Of a stretch of DNA of 64,000 nt, positions 9,999-21,865 are shown one piece after another; position 1 is the first letter of the stretch; every line of letters begins with the position of its first letter. A model generated the notes under the pieces. It had not been told where the DNA came from and searched no databases. It was given only the letters and a program-made list of their open reading frames with translations. This DNA comes from Deinococcus budaensis (GTDB lineage: Bacteria > Deinococcota > Deinococci > Deinococcales > Deinococcaceae): the NCBI RefSeq assembly GCF_014201885.1, contig NZ_JACHFN010000016.1:1-64000 (forward strand), written 5' to 3'. The position numbers and the translations under genes were made by a program.

Positions 9999-10526
9999 TC
10001 AGGACGCTTCCTCGGCCTCCAGCCGGTCGAGCACCTGCCGGAAGACGCCGAGCGGACCGGCGCCGTGCAGCACCACGCGGACCGTCAGCTCGGGCTGCTC
10101 TGCCAGAAAGGCGCGGATGGTCCGCAGGGCGACGGCCGCAGCTTCCTCCAGCGGGTAGCCGTAGACGCCCGTGCTGATGGCCGGAAAGGCCACCGAGTCG
10201 CAGCCGTGCTCGGCCGCCAGACGCAGGCTCTGGCGGTAGGCTCCGGCCAGCAGTTCGGCCTCGCCCTGGCCGCCGCGCCAGATCGGCCCGACCGCGTGCA
10301 GGATGACCCGGACGCCCTGGGCCGCCATCCCGAAAGCGGGCGTGGCGACGGCGGTCCCGGTCGGGGTGCCGCCCAGCGGACGCAGCGCGCGCAGCAGCTG
10401 CGGCCCGGCGGCGCGGTGAATCACGCCGTCCACGCCGCCTCCGCCCGCAAGCTGGCTGTTGGCCGCCGTCACGACCGCGCAGGTGCGCTCCTGACCGATG
10501 TCTCCCTGAACGAGGTGCAGTGGCAT
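9999..10526 (-). CDS. Macrodomain (ADP-ribose binding) protein
   Basis: A 175-residue stand-alone macrodomain. Motifs include [24 protein letters not shown] (the ADP-ribose ribose-binding loop) and [19 protein letters not shown] (the phosphate-binding loop), as in YmdB/MacroD-type O-acetyl-ADP-ribose deacetylases and mono-ADP-ribosyl hydrolases. It probably hydrolyses O-acetyl-ADP-ribose or removes ADP-ribose from a target. TACCCT 7 bases before the ATG suggests a leaderless transcript. Confidence 0.9.
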   Translation of the reverse strand: MPLHLVQGDIGQERTCAVVTAANSQLAGGGGVDGVIHRAAGPQLLRALRPLGGTPTGTAVATPAFGMAAQGVRVILHAVGPIWRGGQGEAELLAGAYRQSLRLAAEHGCDSVAFPAISTGVYGYPLEEAAAVALRTIRAFLAEQPELTVRVVLHGAGPLGVFRQVLDRLEAEEAS

Positions 10527-10596
10527 GGCGTCAGGGTAAAGCAGCGGGGACAGGCACGGGCGGGAGGAGGGCGCCCCTCATCCCCGTGCCCGCGCC

Positions 10597-11337
10597 TCAG
10601 CTCTCGACGACCTGCTGCAAGGCTTCACGGCTCAGGGCGCGGCTGCGGACCGTCTCGGCCAGTCTGGCCGCGTCCCGGTCTTCGGGGGTCCACTCGGCCT
10701 CGGGTCGCTGCCGGGCGCGTTCGGCGCGCTGCACCGCGTGCAACTCGCGCACGGCGCGGTCGAGGTCGTCGTTGACGACCACATACCGGAAGGCGTGCGC
10801 CTGGGTGATCTCGCCCACAGCGCGGGCCAGGCGGCGCTCGATGCGTTCGGGCGTCTCGGTGGCCCGCCCGGTCAGGCGGCGGCGCAACTCGCTGAGGCTG
10901 GGCGGCATGATGAACACCAGAATCGCCTCGTCGCCCATGCGCCCTTGCACCTGCATGGCGCCCTCCACCTCGATTTCCAGCACCACGTCCTGCCCGCGCG
11001 CGAGGGCCGCCTCGATGGGTTCGATGGGCGTGCCGTAGTGGTTGCCCACGAACTGCGCGTGCTCCAGAAACCCGCCCGCGCGGGCCTTTTCCAGAAAGGT
11101 CTCGGGCGTCACGAACACGTAGTCCACGCCGTCGCGCTCGCCGGGACGGGCCTCGCGGGTGGTCCAGGAGGTCGAGTAGAACACGTCCTGCCCGGCCAGC
11201 CAGCGCTCGCGCAGGGTGCCCTTGCCCACGCCCGAGGCGCCCGTGATCACCAGCAGCAGCCCCCGGCGCGAACCTGGCGCGGGGGAGCTGGGCGAACCAG
11301 AGGAAGAAGAGGGGGTGTCAGCCACGGCAGCCTTCAT
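10597..11337 (-). CDS. gmk: Guanylate kinase
   Basis: Phosphorylates GMP to GDP. The P-loop is GASGVGKGT (about 33-41), followed by the GMP-binding motif STSWTTREARPGERDGVDYVFV and the late EIEVEGAMQV block. An N-terminal Ser/Pro-rich extension of about 24 residues precedes the core, and the C-terminus is longer than in E. coli. The start is put at 11337 because TATGCT lies 7 bases upstream on the minus strand; an in-frame ATG at 11349 overlaps that -10 box. Confidence 0.93.
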   Translation of the reverse strand: MKAAVADTPSSSSGSPSSPAPGSRRGLLLVITGASGVGKGTLRERWLAGQDVFYSTSWTTREARPGERDGVDYVFVTPETFLEKARAGGFLEHAQFVGNHYGTPIEPIEAALARGQDVVLEIEVEGAMQVQGRMGDEAILVFIMPPSLSELRRRLTGRATETPERIERRLARAVGEITQAHAFRYVVVNDDLDRAVRELHAVQRAERARQRPEAEWTPEDRDAARLAETVRSRALSREALQQVVES

Positions 11338-11435
11338 TCCTGACAGCATACGGCCCGCGCCGGGTAGAGAAGTGTCCCTGCGCAGTGTCCCCGCGTCAGG
11401 AAGCCCGCACGCTGCGGGGCAGACCCCGGCGCCGG

Positions 11436-11882
11436 TTACTTGCGCTTGCTGGCCGCCTTGGTTTTGGTGCCGCTGCCGCGCGACCGGCTCTTGCCCAGGG
11501 CCTGACCCTTTTCGTAGCTGGCCTGCATCTTCTTGCGGGTCTCGGCGGCCATCGCCTTGAAGTCCACGAGTCCGGCCTCGACCGCCTCCAGGCTGGGCTT
11601 GACCGCGCCGCTGCGGCGGGTGGCCGCCAGATCCCGGTTGGTCTGTTCGAACCAGGCCTCGAACTCGGGCGTCACCTCGAACAGCATTTCCTTGGCGTCG
11701 CGCTGGTAGGTGCCTTCCGCGCCCCGGCGACTGAATTCCTTGGGCATGGTGAAGCGCTCGGGCATATAAGCCGCCTCGAACTTGCCTTGACGCACCGCTT
11801 CGCGAAACAACTTCACGAAGGCGTCACTGCGCTGCGGGTTGCTGAGGTCGTGAATCTGCTCGCTGAGTTTCTTGTAAGCCAT
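11436..11882 (-). CDS. Conserved hypothetical basic protein
   Basis: A 148-residue protein (MAYKKLSEQIHDLSNPQRSDAF...) with a mainly helical body and a Lys/Arg/Ser-rich tail (GKSRSRGSGTKTKAASKRK) that could bind nucleic acid. It has a strong RBS (GGAGGAA) upstream. I recognise no named family, and it has no signal peptide or membrane segment. The basic tail resembles those of nucleoid-associated proteins; that is only a suggestion. Confidence 0.7.
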   Translation of the reverse strand: MAYKKLSEQIHDLSNPQRSDAFVKLFREAVRQGKFEAAYMPERFTMPKEFSRRGAEGTYQRDAKEMLFEVTPEFEAWFEQTNRDLAATRRSGAVKPSLEAVEAGLVDFKAMAAETRKKMQASYEKGQALGKSRSRGSGTKTKAASKRK

Positions 11883-12185
11883 GGAAGTTCCTCCGTTCCC
11901 AGAGTATGGGTCCGGCGCGGGGTGTCTGTAAAGTTGCCCCCGCCTTTGACACTGCGGGGGGGCTGTCTACACCCAGGCGGGGGCCGTATTGCCTCCAGCT
12001 GCGGCGGCGCTTACGGCTGCGCGCCATGCAAAGGCCCCCGGGCGGGCGGTCTACAAACTTCTTCCGCCATCTTCCGCGAGGGTGGCCGCCTTGCGACAGG
12101 GCGCCGGACATCGGGCGTCTCTTCTCCCCTTTTGGTGCCGCACACTGTCAGCACATGGAAAGCGGGGGGCACGGCAGCCCGGGCC
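11883..12185. other. Intergenic region, nothing specific seen
   Basis: This 303-base gap lies between two minus-strand genes. A plus-strand ORF across it has no coding support. A weak promoter-like TTTGAC...CTACAC pair occurs near 11945-11972. I see no terminator, RNA or repeat that I can defend. Confidence 0.35.
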
Positions 12186-12494
12186 TCAGGACGGCTGCTC
12201 CCCGCCGAGCTGACCCTCGTCGAGGCCGACGCCGAAGCCCTGGTCGAGCAGCGCCTCGCTGTAGGTGCGGAAAGCCAGCATGGTCTGGGTGCGCGCGATG
12301 CCGTCCACCTTGCGCAGGTGCCCGGTCACCACGTCGTCGAGGTCCTCGTAGCGCTCCAGCCGCAGCACCGCCACGATGTCCCACTCGCCGGTCACGGAGT
12401 AGACCTCACGCACCCCCGGCACCCCGGCCAGCGCCTCGGCGGTCTCCTGAATGCGCTGGCGGTCGGCCTGCACCATCACGATTGCGGTTACCAT
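12186..12494 (-). CDS. Stand-alone Lrp/AsnC ligand-binding (RAM) domain protein
   Basis: A 102-residue protein with only the alpha/beta-sandwich effector domain of Lrp/AsnC regulators (VTAIVMVQADRQRIQETAEAL...VTGEWDIVAVLRLERYEDLDDVV...RTQTMLAFRTYSE) and no helix-turn-helix. Such proteins bind amino acids and oligomerise; they may modulate full-length Lrp regulators. ATG 12494 follows CACAAT by 7 bases, so the message is likely leaderless. Target and ligand unknown. Confidence 0.88.
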   Translation of the reverse strand: MVTAIVMVQADRQRIQETAEALAGVPGVREVYSVTGEWDIVAVLRLERYEDLDDVVTGHLRKVDGIARTQTMLAFRTYSEALLDQGFGVGLDEGQLGGEQPS

Positions 12495-12589
12495 GCCCCG
12501 CATTGTGGCCCCTGACGGGGGGGGGCTGTGGCCGGGGGACGAGGCCCAGCCCCCCCAGGAGGCCCAGGCCTGGCCCGGACCACAGAGCG

Positions 12590-12617
12590 GGCGCGCCGAA
12601 CGGTGGTCCGGCGCGCC
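12590..12617 (-). terminator. GC-rich inverted repeat downstream of glmS
   Basis: GGCGCGCCG (12590-12598) is perfectly complementary to 12609-12617, giving a 9-bp stem and a 10-base loop 34 bases after the glmS stop. There is no T-run, so it is a possible but unproven transcription end or mRNA-stability hairpin. Confidence 0.35.
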
Positions 12618-12650
12618 TGCTCAGAGCCAGGGGTGCTGCTGGGAGGTGAT

Positions 12651-14471
<1,821 letters not shown>

Positions 14472-14534
14472 ACGTACTCCTGAGGCCCGCACCCGGCGCA
14501 GGGCCGGGACGCGGGCGGTGTCTGGCTGGGTTGT

Positions 14535-14699
14535 CTCGCACCGCGCGGCCTTATCTCTGCGTCGCCGCAAAAGCTTATCGCCGCGCTTCACCGCGTGAGC
14601 GGTCGGGTAGGCCCGTGCCGGGACCTGGAGGCATCCGCAGAACGCTTTCGCTGACCTCCACCTCGTCTTCTGCCCCCCTGGGGAGCAGACCTTGCGCTG
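14535..14699 (-). ncRNA. glmS self-cleaving ribozyme / riboswitch (in glmS leader)
   Basis: On the minus strand the leader carries the glmS ribozyme core: an A-GCGCAAG cleavage site (predicted cut between 14698 and 14697), then GACGAGGTGGAGGTCAGCGAA, an apical segment and CTGCGGATGCCTCCAGGTCC. These closely match the conserved GACGAGG-GGAGGUUUAUCGA and GCGGAUGCCUCCCGG segments of the family. The ribozyme is known to use glucosamine-6-phosphate as cofactor and to cause degradation of glmS mRNA when product is plentiful. The 3' boundary (P3/P4) is approximate. Confidence 0.88.
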
Positions 14700-14753
14700 C
14701 CCTGTTGCTGTTTGCCCTCAGTCAGGGGAACCGGACACCAGCGGTTCGGGCCG

Positions 14754-14759
14754 AGCATA
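14754..14759 (-). promoter_or_regulatory. Probable -10 box of glmS transcript
   Basis: TATGCT on the minus strand, about 55 bases upstream of the ribozyme cleavage site. The -35 region is weak. Confidence 0.4.
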
Positions 14760-14817
14760 GCACCCGGCCCCGACGCGGGAGTGAGATGTGTACGGGCCTC
14801 ACCGGAGGCCCCGCGCC

Positions 14818-16158
14818 TCAGCTCCAGCGCCGGGCGTAGGCCTCGGCGTCGAACTTGCGGCTGAGGCCACTGGCCGCGAGGTAGCGCACCGTGCCGAAGA
14901 TCGGCCGCCGCGCCCAGGGCCGGTCGTGCAGGCCGAAGATCCAGCCCACGCTGGCGTAGGAGTTGGCGTCGCGGCCGTCAAGCTGGTAGCGGTTGTTCAG
15001 CCAGAGGGTGGTGGCGTAGGCCTCCTGGGGCGTGGCACTCCACTCCAGGATCTTCTTGCCCCAGTACATCCGCATGGCGTTGTGCATCCGGCCCGTGCGC
15101 ACCATCTCGCGGTGGGCGGCGTTCCAGTAGCGGTCGTGGGTCGCGGCGGCGTCCAGTTGCTCGCGGGTGTAGAGGTGCGGGCGGGGATCGGCGGCGTGCG
15201 CCTCCAGGTTCTCCCGTGCCCAGTGCGGCAGCCCCTCGTAGCGGTCGTAGGCGGGGTTGAACTCGCAGAAATTGAAGCTGAGTTCGCGCCGCACGATCAT
15301 CTCTTCCAGGAAGGCGTCCAGGCCAGGGCCGCCGCCGGAGTGTTCCCTCGCCGCGAGCGCCGCCGTCAGGGGCGAGAGGTGCCCGTAGTGGAGGTAGGCG
15401 CTCAGGCGGCTGCCCCCGTCCACGTTGGGGTCGCGCCGCCCGGAGTCGTAGCCCGGCAGCAGGCGGGTGACGAAATGCTCCAGGCGGGCCAGTGCCCTCA
15501 CCTCGCCGCCCTCCTCCTCGCCGGGAGGCACGCTGTTGTCCACGCCGAGCGCCCGCACCGTCAGCGCGGGGTCGGACACGTCCAGCCCGGGGTCCCAGTC
15601 GGGATGCCCCTGCGCGCCCTCCTGCACGTCCACCGGCACCAGAAAGCGTTCCAGCACGCGGTGCAGCTTGGGGCGCAGGGTCCGGGCGGCAAACTCCTGC
15701 TTTGCCGAGACCACCCGGATGGGCACCACCGCGTCGGACTCCACCTGCACGAAGGGCACGTCGAGCCGGGCGGCGAGATCCGCGCGCCACTGGCGGCCGG
15801 GGCGCAGATACCCCCGGTCGGTCACGACGAGGCTGGCGCCCCGCGCGGCTTGCCAGACTTCCCCTGGCGGGTCGCCCAGGCGGACGGACAGAGGAATCCC
15901 CCGCGCCCCCAGCCCGGCCCGCAGGTCACGCAGGCCCTCCAGCAGGTACTGGAAGTGCCGCGCGTTCGCCTCGGGGTAGGCGGGATTCAGGGCGAAGATG
16001 GCGGCGAGGGGCACGCCCAGGCGCCGGGCTTCCCCTACCGCGTATTCCAGGGCGTGGTTCCCCACCGTCCGCACGCTGGACTGCACCCACAGCAGGACAA
16101 AGCCCTCCCGCGCGGGCGAACCCGCTCTCAGCACTTCCACCCGTTCCGGCTGAATCAT
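14818..16158 (-). CDS. Class II CPD photolyase
   Basis: A light-driven repair enzyme for cyclobutane pyrimidine dimers. The 446-residue protein has the class II signature TGRMHNAMRMYWGKKILEW, with GWIFGLHDRPWARRPIFGTVRY and SRKFDAEAY near the C-terminus, and an N-terminal alpha/beta domain. It lacks the MTHF/8-HDF-type sequence features of class I. D. radiodurans lacks a photolyase, so this gene marks a species difference. TAAAAC about 8 bases before ATG 16158 suggests a short or absent 5' UTR. Confidence 0.92.
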   Translation of the reverse strand: MIQPERVEVLRAGSPAREGFVLLWVQSSVRTVGNHALEYAVGEARRLGVPLAAIFALNPAYPEANARHFQYLLEGLRDLRAGLGARGIPLSVRLGDPPGEVWQAARGASLVVTDRGYLRPGRQWRADLAARLDVPFVQVESDAVVPIRVVSAKQEFAARTLRPKLHRVLERFLVPVDVQEGAQGHPDWDPGLDVSDPALTVRALGVDNSVPPGEEEGGEVRALARLEHFVTRLLPGYDSGRRDPNVDGGSRLSAYLHYGHLSPLTAALAAREHSGGGPGLDAFLEEMIVRRELSFNFCEFNPAYDRYEGLPHWARENLEAHAADPRPHLYTREQLDAAATHDRYWNAAHREMVRTGRMHNAMRMYWGKKILEWSATPQEAYATTLWLNNRYQLDGRDANSYASVGWIFGLHDRPWARRPIFGTVRYLAASGLSRKFDAEAYARRWS

Positions 16159-16217
16159 GAGCGGGTTTTACCCCGCCGCCCCGGCTTCAGACGGTGGCCG
16201 ATGCTGCCGAACCCGCC

Positions 16218-17420
16218 TCAGCCTCCGGCGGCCACCGGCACCCGCTCCAGCGCGCCCAGCACGTCGCGGATCAGGTCCTCGGCGTCCTCGATGCCGACCG
16301 AGAGGCGGACCAGCCCCGGCGTGACCCCCTGGCGCGCCAGCGTTTCCTCGCCCAGCAGGTGGTGGGTGGTGCTGGCCGGGTGGCACGAGAGGCTTTCCAC
16401 GTCCCCGAGGCTGACCGCCTGCGTGAACAGCCGCAGCCCGTCCAGAAAGGCGAAGGCCGCCGCCCGCGAGCCGAGGTCGAGGCTCAGCAGGCCGCCGTAA
16501 GCCCGCATCTGCCGCGCCGCGACCGCGTGGCCGGGGTGGGTGGGCAGGCCGGGGTAGTGCAGCGCCCGGACGGCGGGGTGCCCCTGGAGGGCCGCCGCCA
16601 GCGCCGCCGCGCCCTGGCAGTGGGCCTCCATCCTGAGCGGCAGGGTCTTGAGGCCACGCAGCAGCAAGAAGGCCTCGAACGGCCCCATCACCGCCCCGAC
16701 GTGCCGCAGTCCGTGCAGACGCAGGTCCGCGATCAGGTCCGCGCTGGCCGCCACCACGCCGCCGATCACGTCGCCGTGCCCGCCGAGGTACTTGGTGGCC
16801 GAGTGCATCACCAGGTCGGCCCCGTGCGCCAGCGGGCGGGTCAGGTACGGGGTGGAAAAGGTGTTGTCCACCACCACCAGCGCGCCTGCCGCGTGGGCCA
16901 CCTGCGAGGCGGCCCGCAGGTCCACGATCTGGATGGTGGGGTTGGTCGGGGTCTCCAGCCAGACCAGCCGGGTGCGCCCCGAAACAAGCGCGCGCAGCTG
17001 CTCCACGTCGTGGGCCTCGCGCACCGTCACCCCGAACTTCTCCAGAACGTCGCGCAGCAGCCCCTCGGTGCCGCCGTAGAGGGGACCCACGAAGGCGACC
17101 TCGTCCCCGGTTTTCAGCAGTGTCAGGGCGATGGCGCTCGCCGCCCCCATGCCGCTGGCAAAGGCCACGGCGTCCCCGGCCTCCTCCAGGCTGGCGACCT
17201 TTTCCTCGAAGGCCCGCACGGTGGGGTTGGAAAGCCGCGAGTAGAAGTAGCCCTGTTCCTCCCCCGCGAACAGGCGCCCCCCGCGCTCGGCGCTGCCGTA
17301 CCCGAAGGTGGAGGTCGCGTAGATGGGCACGGCGTGCGCGCCCGTGGCCGGGTCGAGGCCATGCCCCGCGTGGACGGCACGGGTACGGAATCCGGCGGGC
17401 CGGTCAGGCTGTGTAGACAT
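16218..17420 (-). CDS. Cys/Met-metabolism PLP-dependent enzyme (gamma-synthase/lyase family)
   Basis: A 400-residue fold-type I PLP enzyme. YSRLSNPT, the SGMGAASAI region, the WLETPTNPT stretch, VVDNTFSTPYLTRPL and SATKYLGGHGDV (PLP Lys) define the transsulfuration family. Members include cystathionine gamma-synthase, cystathionine gamma-lyase, methionine gamma-lyase and O-acylhomoserine sulfhydrylase; the sequence alone does not settle which. The TKYLGGHGDVIGG form and GYFYSRLSNPT are often seen in methionine gamma-lyase or O-acetylhomoserine sulfhydrylase-like proteins. It is a single-gene unit. Confidence 0.88.
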   Translation of the reverse strand: MSTQPDRPAGFRTRAVHAGHGLDPATGAHAVPIYATSTFGYGSAERGGRLFAGEEQGYFYSRLSNPTVRAFEEKVASLEEAGDAVAFASGMGAASAIALTLLKTGDEVAFVGPLYGGTEGLLRDVLEKFGVTVREAHDVEQLRALVSGRTRLVWLETPTNPTIQIVDLRAASQVAHAAGALVVVDNTFSTPYLTRPLAHGADLVMHSATKYLGGHGDVIGGVVAASADLIADLRLHGLRHVGAVMGPFEAFLLLRGLKTLPLRMEAHCQGAAALAAALQGHPAVRALHYPGLPTHPGHAVAARQMRAYGGLLSLDLGSRAAAFAFLDGLRLFTQAVSLGDVESLSCHPASTTHHLLGEETLARQGVTPGLVRLSVGIEDAEDLIRDVLGALERVPVAAGG

Positions 17421-17517
17421 GATGCAGGCAGTCTAGAGCATGGGGGAGCGCCCGGCCCTCTGCGCTGAGTCCTGGGCAGAGGTCAAGGCGGGGGCGCTGG
17501 CCGAGGCTGACCGCTTC

Positions 17518-18168
<651 letters not shown>

Positions 18169-18225
18169 CGGGGGCCATGCTAACGCGCGCCTGCCGCGCT
18201 CTTCCGGGGCCGCTGGAGGGCGTGC

Positions 18226-18231
18226 TATACT
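18226..18231 (+). promoter_or_regulatory. Extended -10 promoter element for rpmF
   Basis: TGCTATACT (TATACT at 18226-18231) lies about 107 bases upstream of rpmF. It implies a 5' UTR of about 100 bases, unlike the leaderless genes around it. Confidence 0.5.
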
Positions 18232-18337
18232 CCCGGCTGTTGTCTCGCCCGGCTCAGGTCCACCTGGGGGGCGAAGCGCGCCCCGGCGACCTGCCCCGGC
18301 AGGAAGAGACGCGCCGCGCGGCCCGAGGAGAAAGATC

Positions 18338-18520
<183 letters not shown>

Positions 18521-18537
18521 AGCTCTGAAGCCCGAAG

Positions 18538-18564
18538 AAAGCTCCCCCGGTGGGAGCTTTTTTT
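18538..18564 (+). terminator. Intrinsic terminator after rpmF
   Basis: AAAGCTCCC (18538-18546) pairs perfectly with GGGAGCTTT (18552-18560) over a 5-base loop, followed by further T. The symmetric A and T flanks would let it work in both directions, also serving any transcript passing menG. Confidence 0.9.
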
Positions 18565-18617
18565 GGCCCACAACTTGCTGCCTGGAGAAGGCCGCCCCCA
18601 CAGGCAGCAGCCTCCCC

Positions 18618-19358
18618 CTACCCCTTGTCCCCCACGTGAATCGCCGCGATCCCGAAGGTCAGCAGGCGGTAGCGCGTGCGGAAACCCGTCGCGTGCATCA
18701 GTCCGGCGAGGCGCCCAGGGTCCGGGAAGGCCAGGACACTTTCGGGGAGGTAGGTGTAGGCGCCCGCGTTGCCGCTGACGAGCGCGCCGATGCGCGGCAG
18801 CACCTGCTGGAAGTACAGCCGGAACACACGGCCGAACAGGCCCCGGCGGGGCGGCGGAAACTCCAGGATGACCAGGCGCCCCGCCGGGGTCAGCACCCGC
18901 CACATCTCGGCCAGGCCTTGCCCGTAGTCGGCGAAGTTGCGGAAGCCGAACGCGCAGGTCACGCTGTCGAAAGACCCGTCGGGATAGGGCAGGTTCAGCG
19001 CGTCGCCCTCCTCCAGCCGCACCTCCAGGTGCCGCCCGCGCGCCTTCTCGCGGGCCAGGGCCAGCATCTCGGGCACGAAGTCGCTGCCGACGACCTCGGC
19101 CCCGGGAGCGCGGGCCTTGAGTTCCAGCGCGAAGTCTCCGGTCCCGGTCGCCACGTCGAGCACCCGGGCCGGATTCAGCGCCAGCGCTTCCTGCGCGGCC
19201 TCGCGGCGCCACGCGCGGTCCACCCCGAGGCTCAGCACCCGGTTGAGCAGGTCGTAGCGCGGGGCGATGGCGGCGAACATCGCCTGCACCTCGCGGCCCT
19301 TGTCGCGCGCCTCGGGGGGTCGGTCGCCCACCGGGGGCATCTGGGGAGGCAGGGTCAT
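18618..19358 (-). CDS. menG: Demethylmenaquinone methyltransferase
   Basis: The last step of menaquinone synthesis: SAM-dependent C-methylation of demethylmenaquinone. The 246-residue protein has MFAAIAPRYDLLNRVLSLGVDRAWR, the SAM motif VLDVATGTGDFAL, and the UbiE/MenG signatures LPYPDGSFDSVTCAFGFRN and ILEFPPP. Deinococcus uses menaquinone only, so MenG is the likely role. TATCAT lies 7 bases before ATG 19358. Confidence 0.93.
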   Translation of the reverse strand: MTLPPQMPPVGDRPPEARDKGREVQAMFAAIAPRYDLLNRVLSLGVDRAWRREAAQEALALNPARVLDVATGTGDFALELKARAPGAEVVGSDFVPEMLALAREKARGRHLEVRLEEGDALNLPYPDGSFDSVTCAFGFRNFADYGQGLAEMWRVLTPAGRLVILEFPPPRRGLFGRVFRLYFQQVLPRIGALVSGNAGAYTYLPESVLAFPDPGRLAGLMHATGFRTRYRLLTFGIAAIHVGDKG

Positions 19359-19401
19359 GGGGCCGATGATAGGTGGGCCGGGGCGGGACAGGCGGGAAAG
19401 C

Positions 19402-19787
19402 TCAGCCCAGCCGCAGCAGCCCCGCCGCCGTGGGCCGGAAGCCGCAGGCGGCGTAGAAGCCCTCCAGCTGGGGTTCGAAATCCACGTGCAGCCAGTGGGC
19501 ACCGCCTGCGCGGGCCGCCTGCACCGCTTCCCGGACCAGCCTGCTCCCGACGCCCCGCCGCTGCCAGCCCGGATGGACGGTCGTGTCCAGCAGGAAGGCG
19601 TGCACGCCACCGTCCCAGGCCACGTTCACGAAGCCGACCAGCCTCCCTTGCTCGTGCGCGGTGACCCAGGTCAGGCTGCGGGACAGGACGGCGGGCCAGC
19701 CGCTGCCGTCATCGCGCCCGCCCCAGGCGGCCTCGCGCAGTTGCCCGAGCGCGGCGAAGTCCACCTCCGCCCGCAGGCAGTACCCGG

Positions 19788-19791
<4 letters not shown>
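19402..19791 (-). CDS. GNAT-family N-acetyltransferase
   Basis: A 129-residue GNAT domain: VGFVNVAWDGGVHAFLLDTTVHPGWQRRGVGSRLV contains the acetyl-CoA pyrophosphate loop (Q/R-x-x-G-x-G/A, here QRRGVG), and LEGFYAACGFRPT is the usual C-terminal strand. The GTG start (19789-19791) overlaps the kbl stop by 4 bases, so it is translated from the kbl mRNA. Substrate unknown. Confidence 0.85.
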
Positions 19792-20978
<1,187 letters not shown>

Positions 20979-21093
20979 GCCCCGCAGTCTAGAGCGGCCC
21001 CGGCGCCCGGAAGGTGGGGGACCCGCCGCTGGCCCGCTGAGGCGGCGCGCGCCGAGGGACCATGCTGAGACAAAAGTGTAAGCAGGCCCTGCC

Positions 21094-21099
21094 TATACT
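21094..21099 (+). promoter_or_regulatory. -10 box of the roadblock/coiled-coil operon
   Basis: TATACT at 21094-21099, 16 bases upstream of ATG 21116. It is the only good promoter before the three overlapping or closely spaced genes to 25528. Confidence 0.55.
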
Positions 21100-21115
21100 C
21101 CGCCCCAGGTCTGTG

Positions 21116-21865
21116 ATGACAAATGCCGTGTACACCCCGATCGTGCGCGCCCTGTCCGGCATCGTGTCCGAACGGGCTGCGGAAACCATGCTGCGCGCGG
21201 CTCTGCGCGAGCAGGGCCTCTCCCCGGAGGCGGTGACGGCCGCCGAGATGCAGCGCGTGCTGTCTGGCCCGCTGCTTGTCCGGCTGTCCGGGCTGCTGCC
21301 CGAAGCGCGCGCCCGCACCGAACTGGGGCGGATGGCGGGGCAGCTTCAGGCGCAAGACCCCCGCGCCGCCACCCTCTTCGCCGCCGCGCCCGCCGCCGCC
21401 TGGGATGAGGCCGCGTCCGGCACCCTCTGGACCGACCCCGGCTGGACCGAGTTCGGCGGGGCCGAAGCGGCCGATCTCAGCGCCGACGATTTCGAATTCG
21501 ACGACCCGGAGTACGCCACGCCCCTGTCCGAGCGGCGCTACGTGCTGGACAGCGCGGCGGGGCAAGAAGCGCTGGTGCGCGACCTAGCGCGGATGCCGGG
21601 TGTGCAGGGCGTGCTGGTCTGCCGCGCCAGTGGCGAGGTGCTGCACGAACGCGCCCTTCAGGGCAGCGCCAGCCTGGGCAGCGTGGCTGCCGCCGCCGCC
21701 CTGCTGTTCCGGCAGCGCTCGCTGCGGCTGCTGGCCGCCGACCTGGGGGGGCGCACCGTCTGTATGCGTCCGCTGGGGGCCTACTGCGTGGCGGTGGTGG
21801 CGGGCACCGGCGTGAACACCGGCCGCCTGCTGGCCGAACTCGGCCAGGTCCGGGCGGCCACGTGA
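21116..21865 (+). CDS. Roadblock/LC7-like protein with an N-terminal shared domain
   Basis: A 249-residue protein in three parts. Residues about 10-57 are a helical domain that aligns without gaps to residues 24-71 of the third gene of this operon (17 identities in 48). An acidic linker follows (ADLSADDFEFDDPEYATP). The C-terminal about 90 residues (MPGVQGVLVCRASGEVLHERAL...GVNTGRLLAELGQV) look like a roadblock/LC7 fold, a family that often regulates small GTPases such as MglA. No GTPase is encoded beside it. The stop overlaps the next start (GTGA). Start chosen from the promoter position; function unknown. Confidence 0.7.
   Translation: MTNAVYTPIVRALSGIVSERAAETMLRAALREQGLSPEAVTAAEMQRVLSGPLLVRLSGLLPEARARTELGRMAGQLQAQDPRAATLFAAAPAAAWDEAASGTLWTDPGWTEFGGAEAADLSADDFEFDDPEYATPLSERRYVLDSAAGQEALVRDLARMPGVQGVLVCRASGEVLHERALQGSASLGSVAAAAALLFRQRSLRLLAADLGGRTVCMRPLGAYCVAVVAGTGVNTGRLLAELGQVRAAT

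Noticed and set aside
14472..14591. N-terminal extension of GlmS
   Set aside because: GlmS needs Cys as residue 2 after Met cleavage (MCGIVGY); the extension lies over the ribozyme leader.
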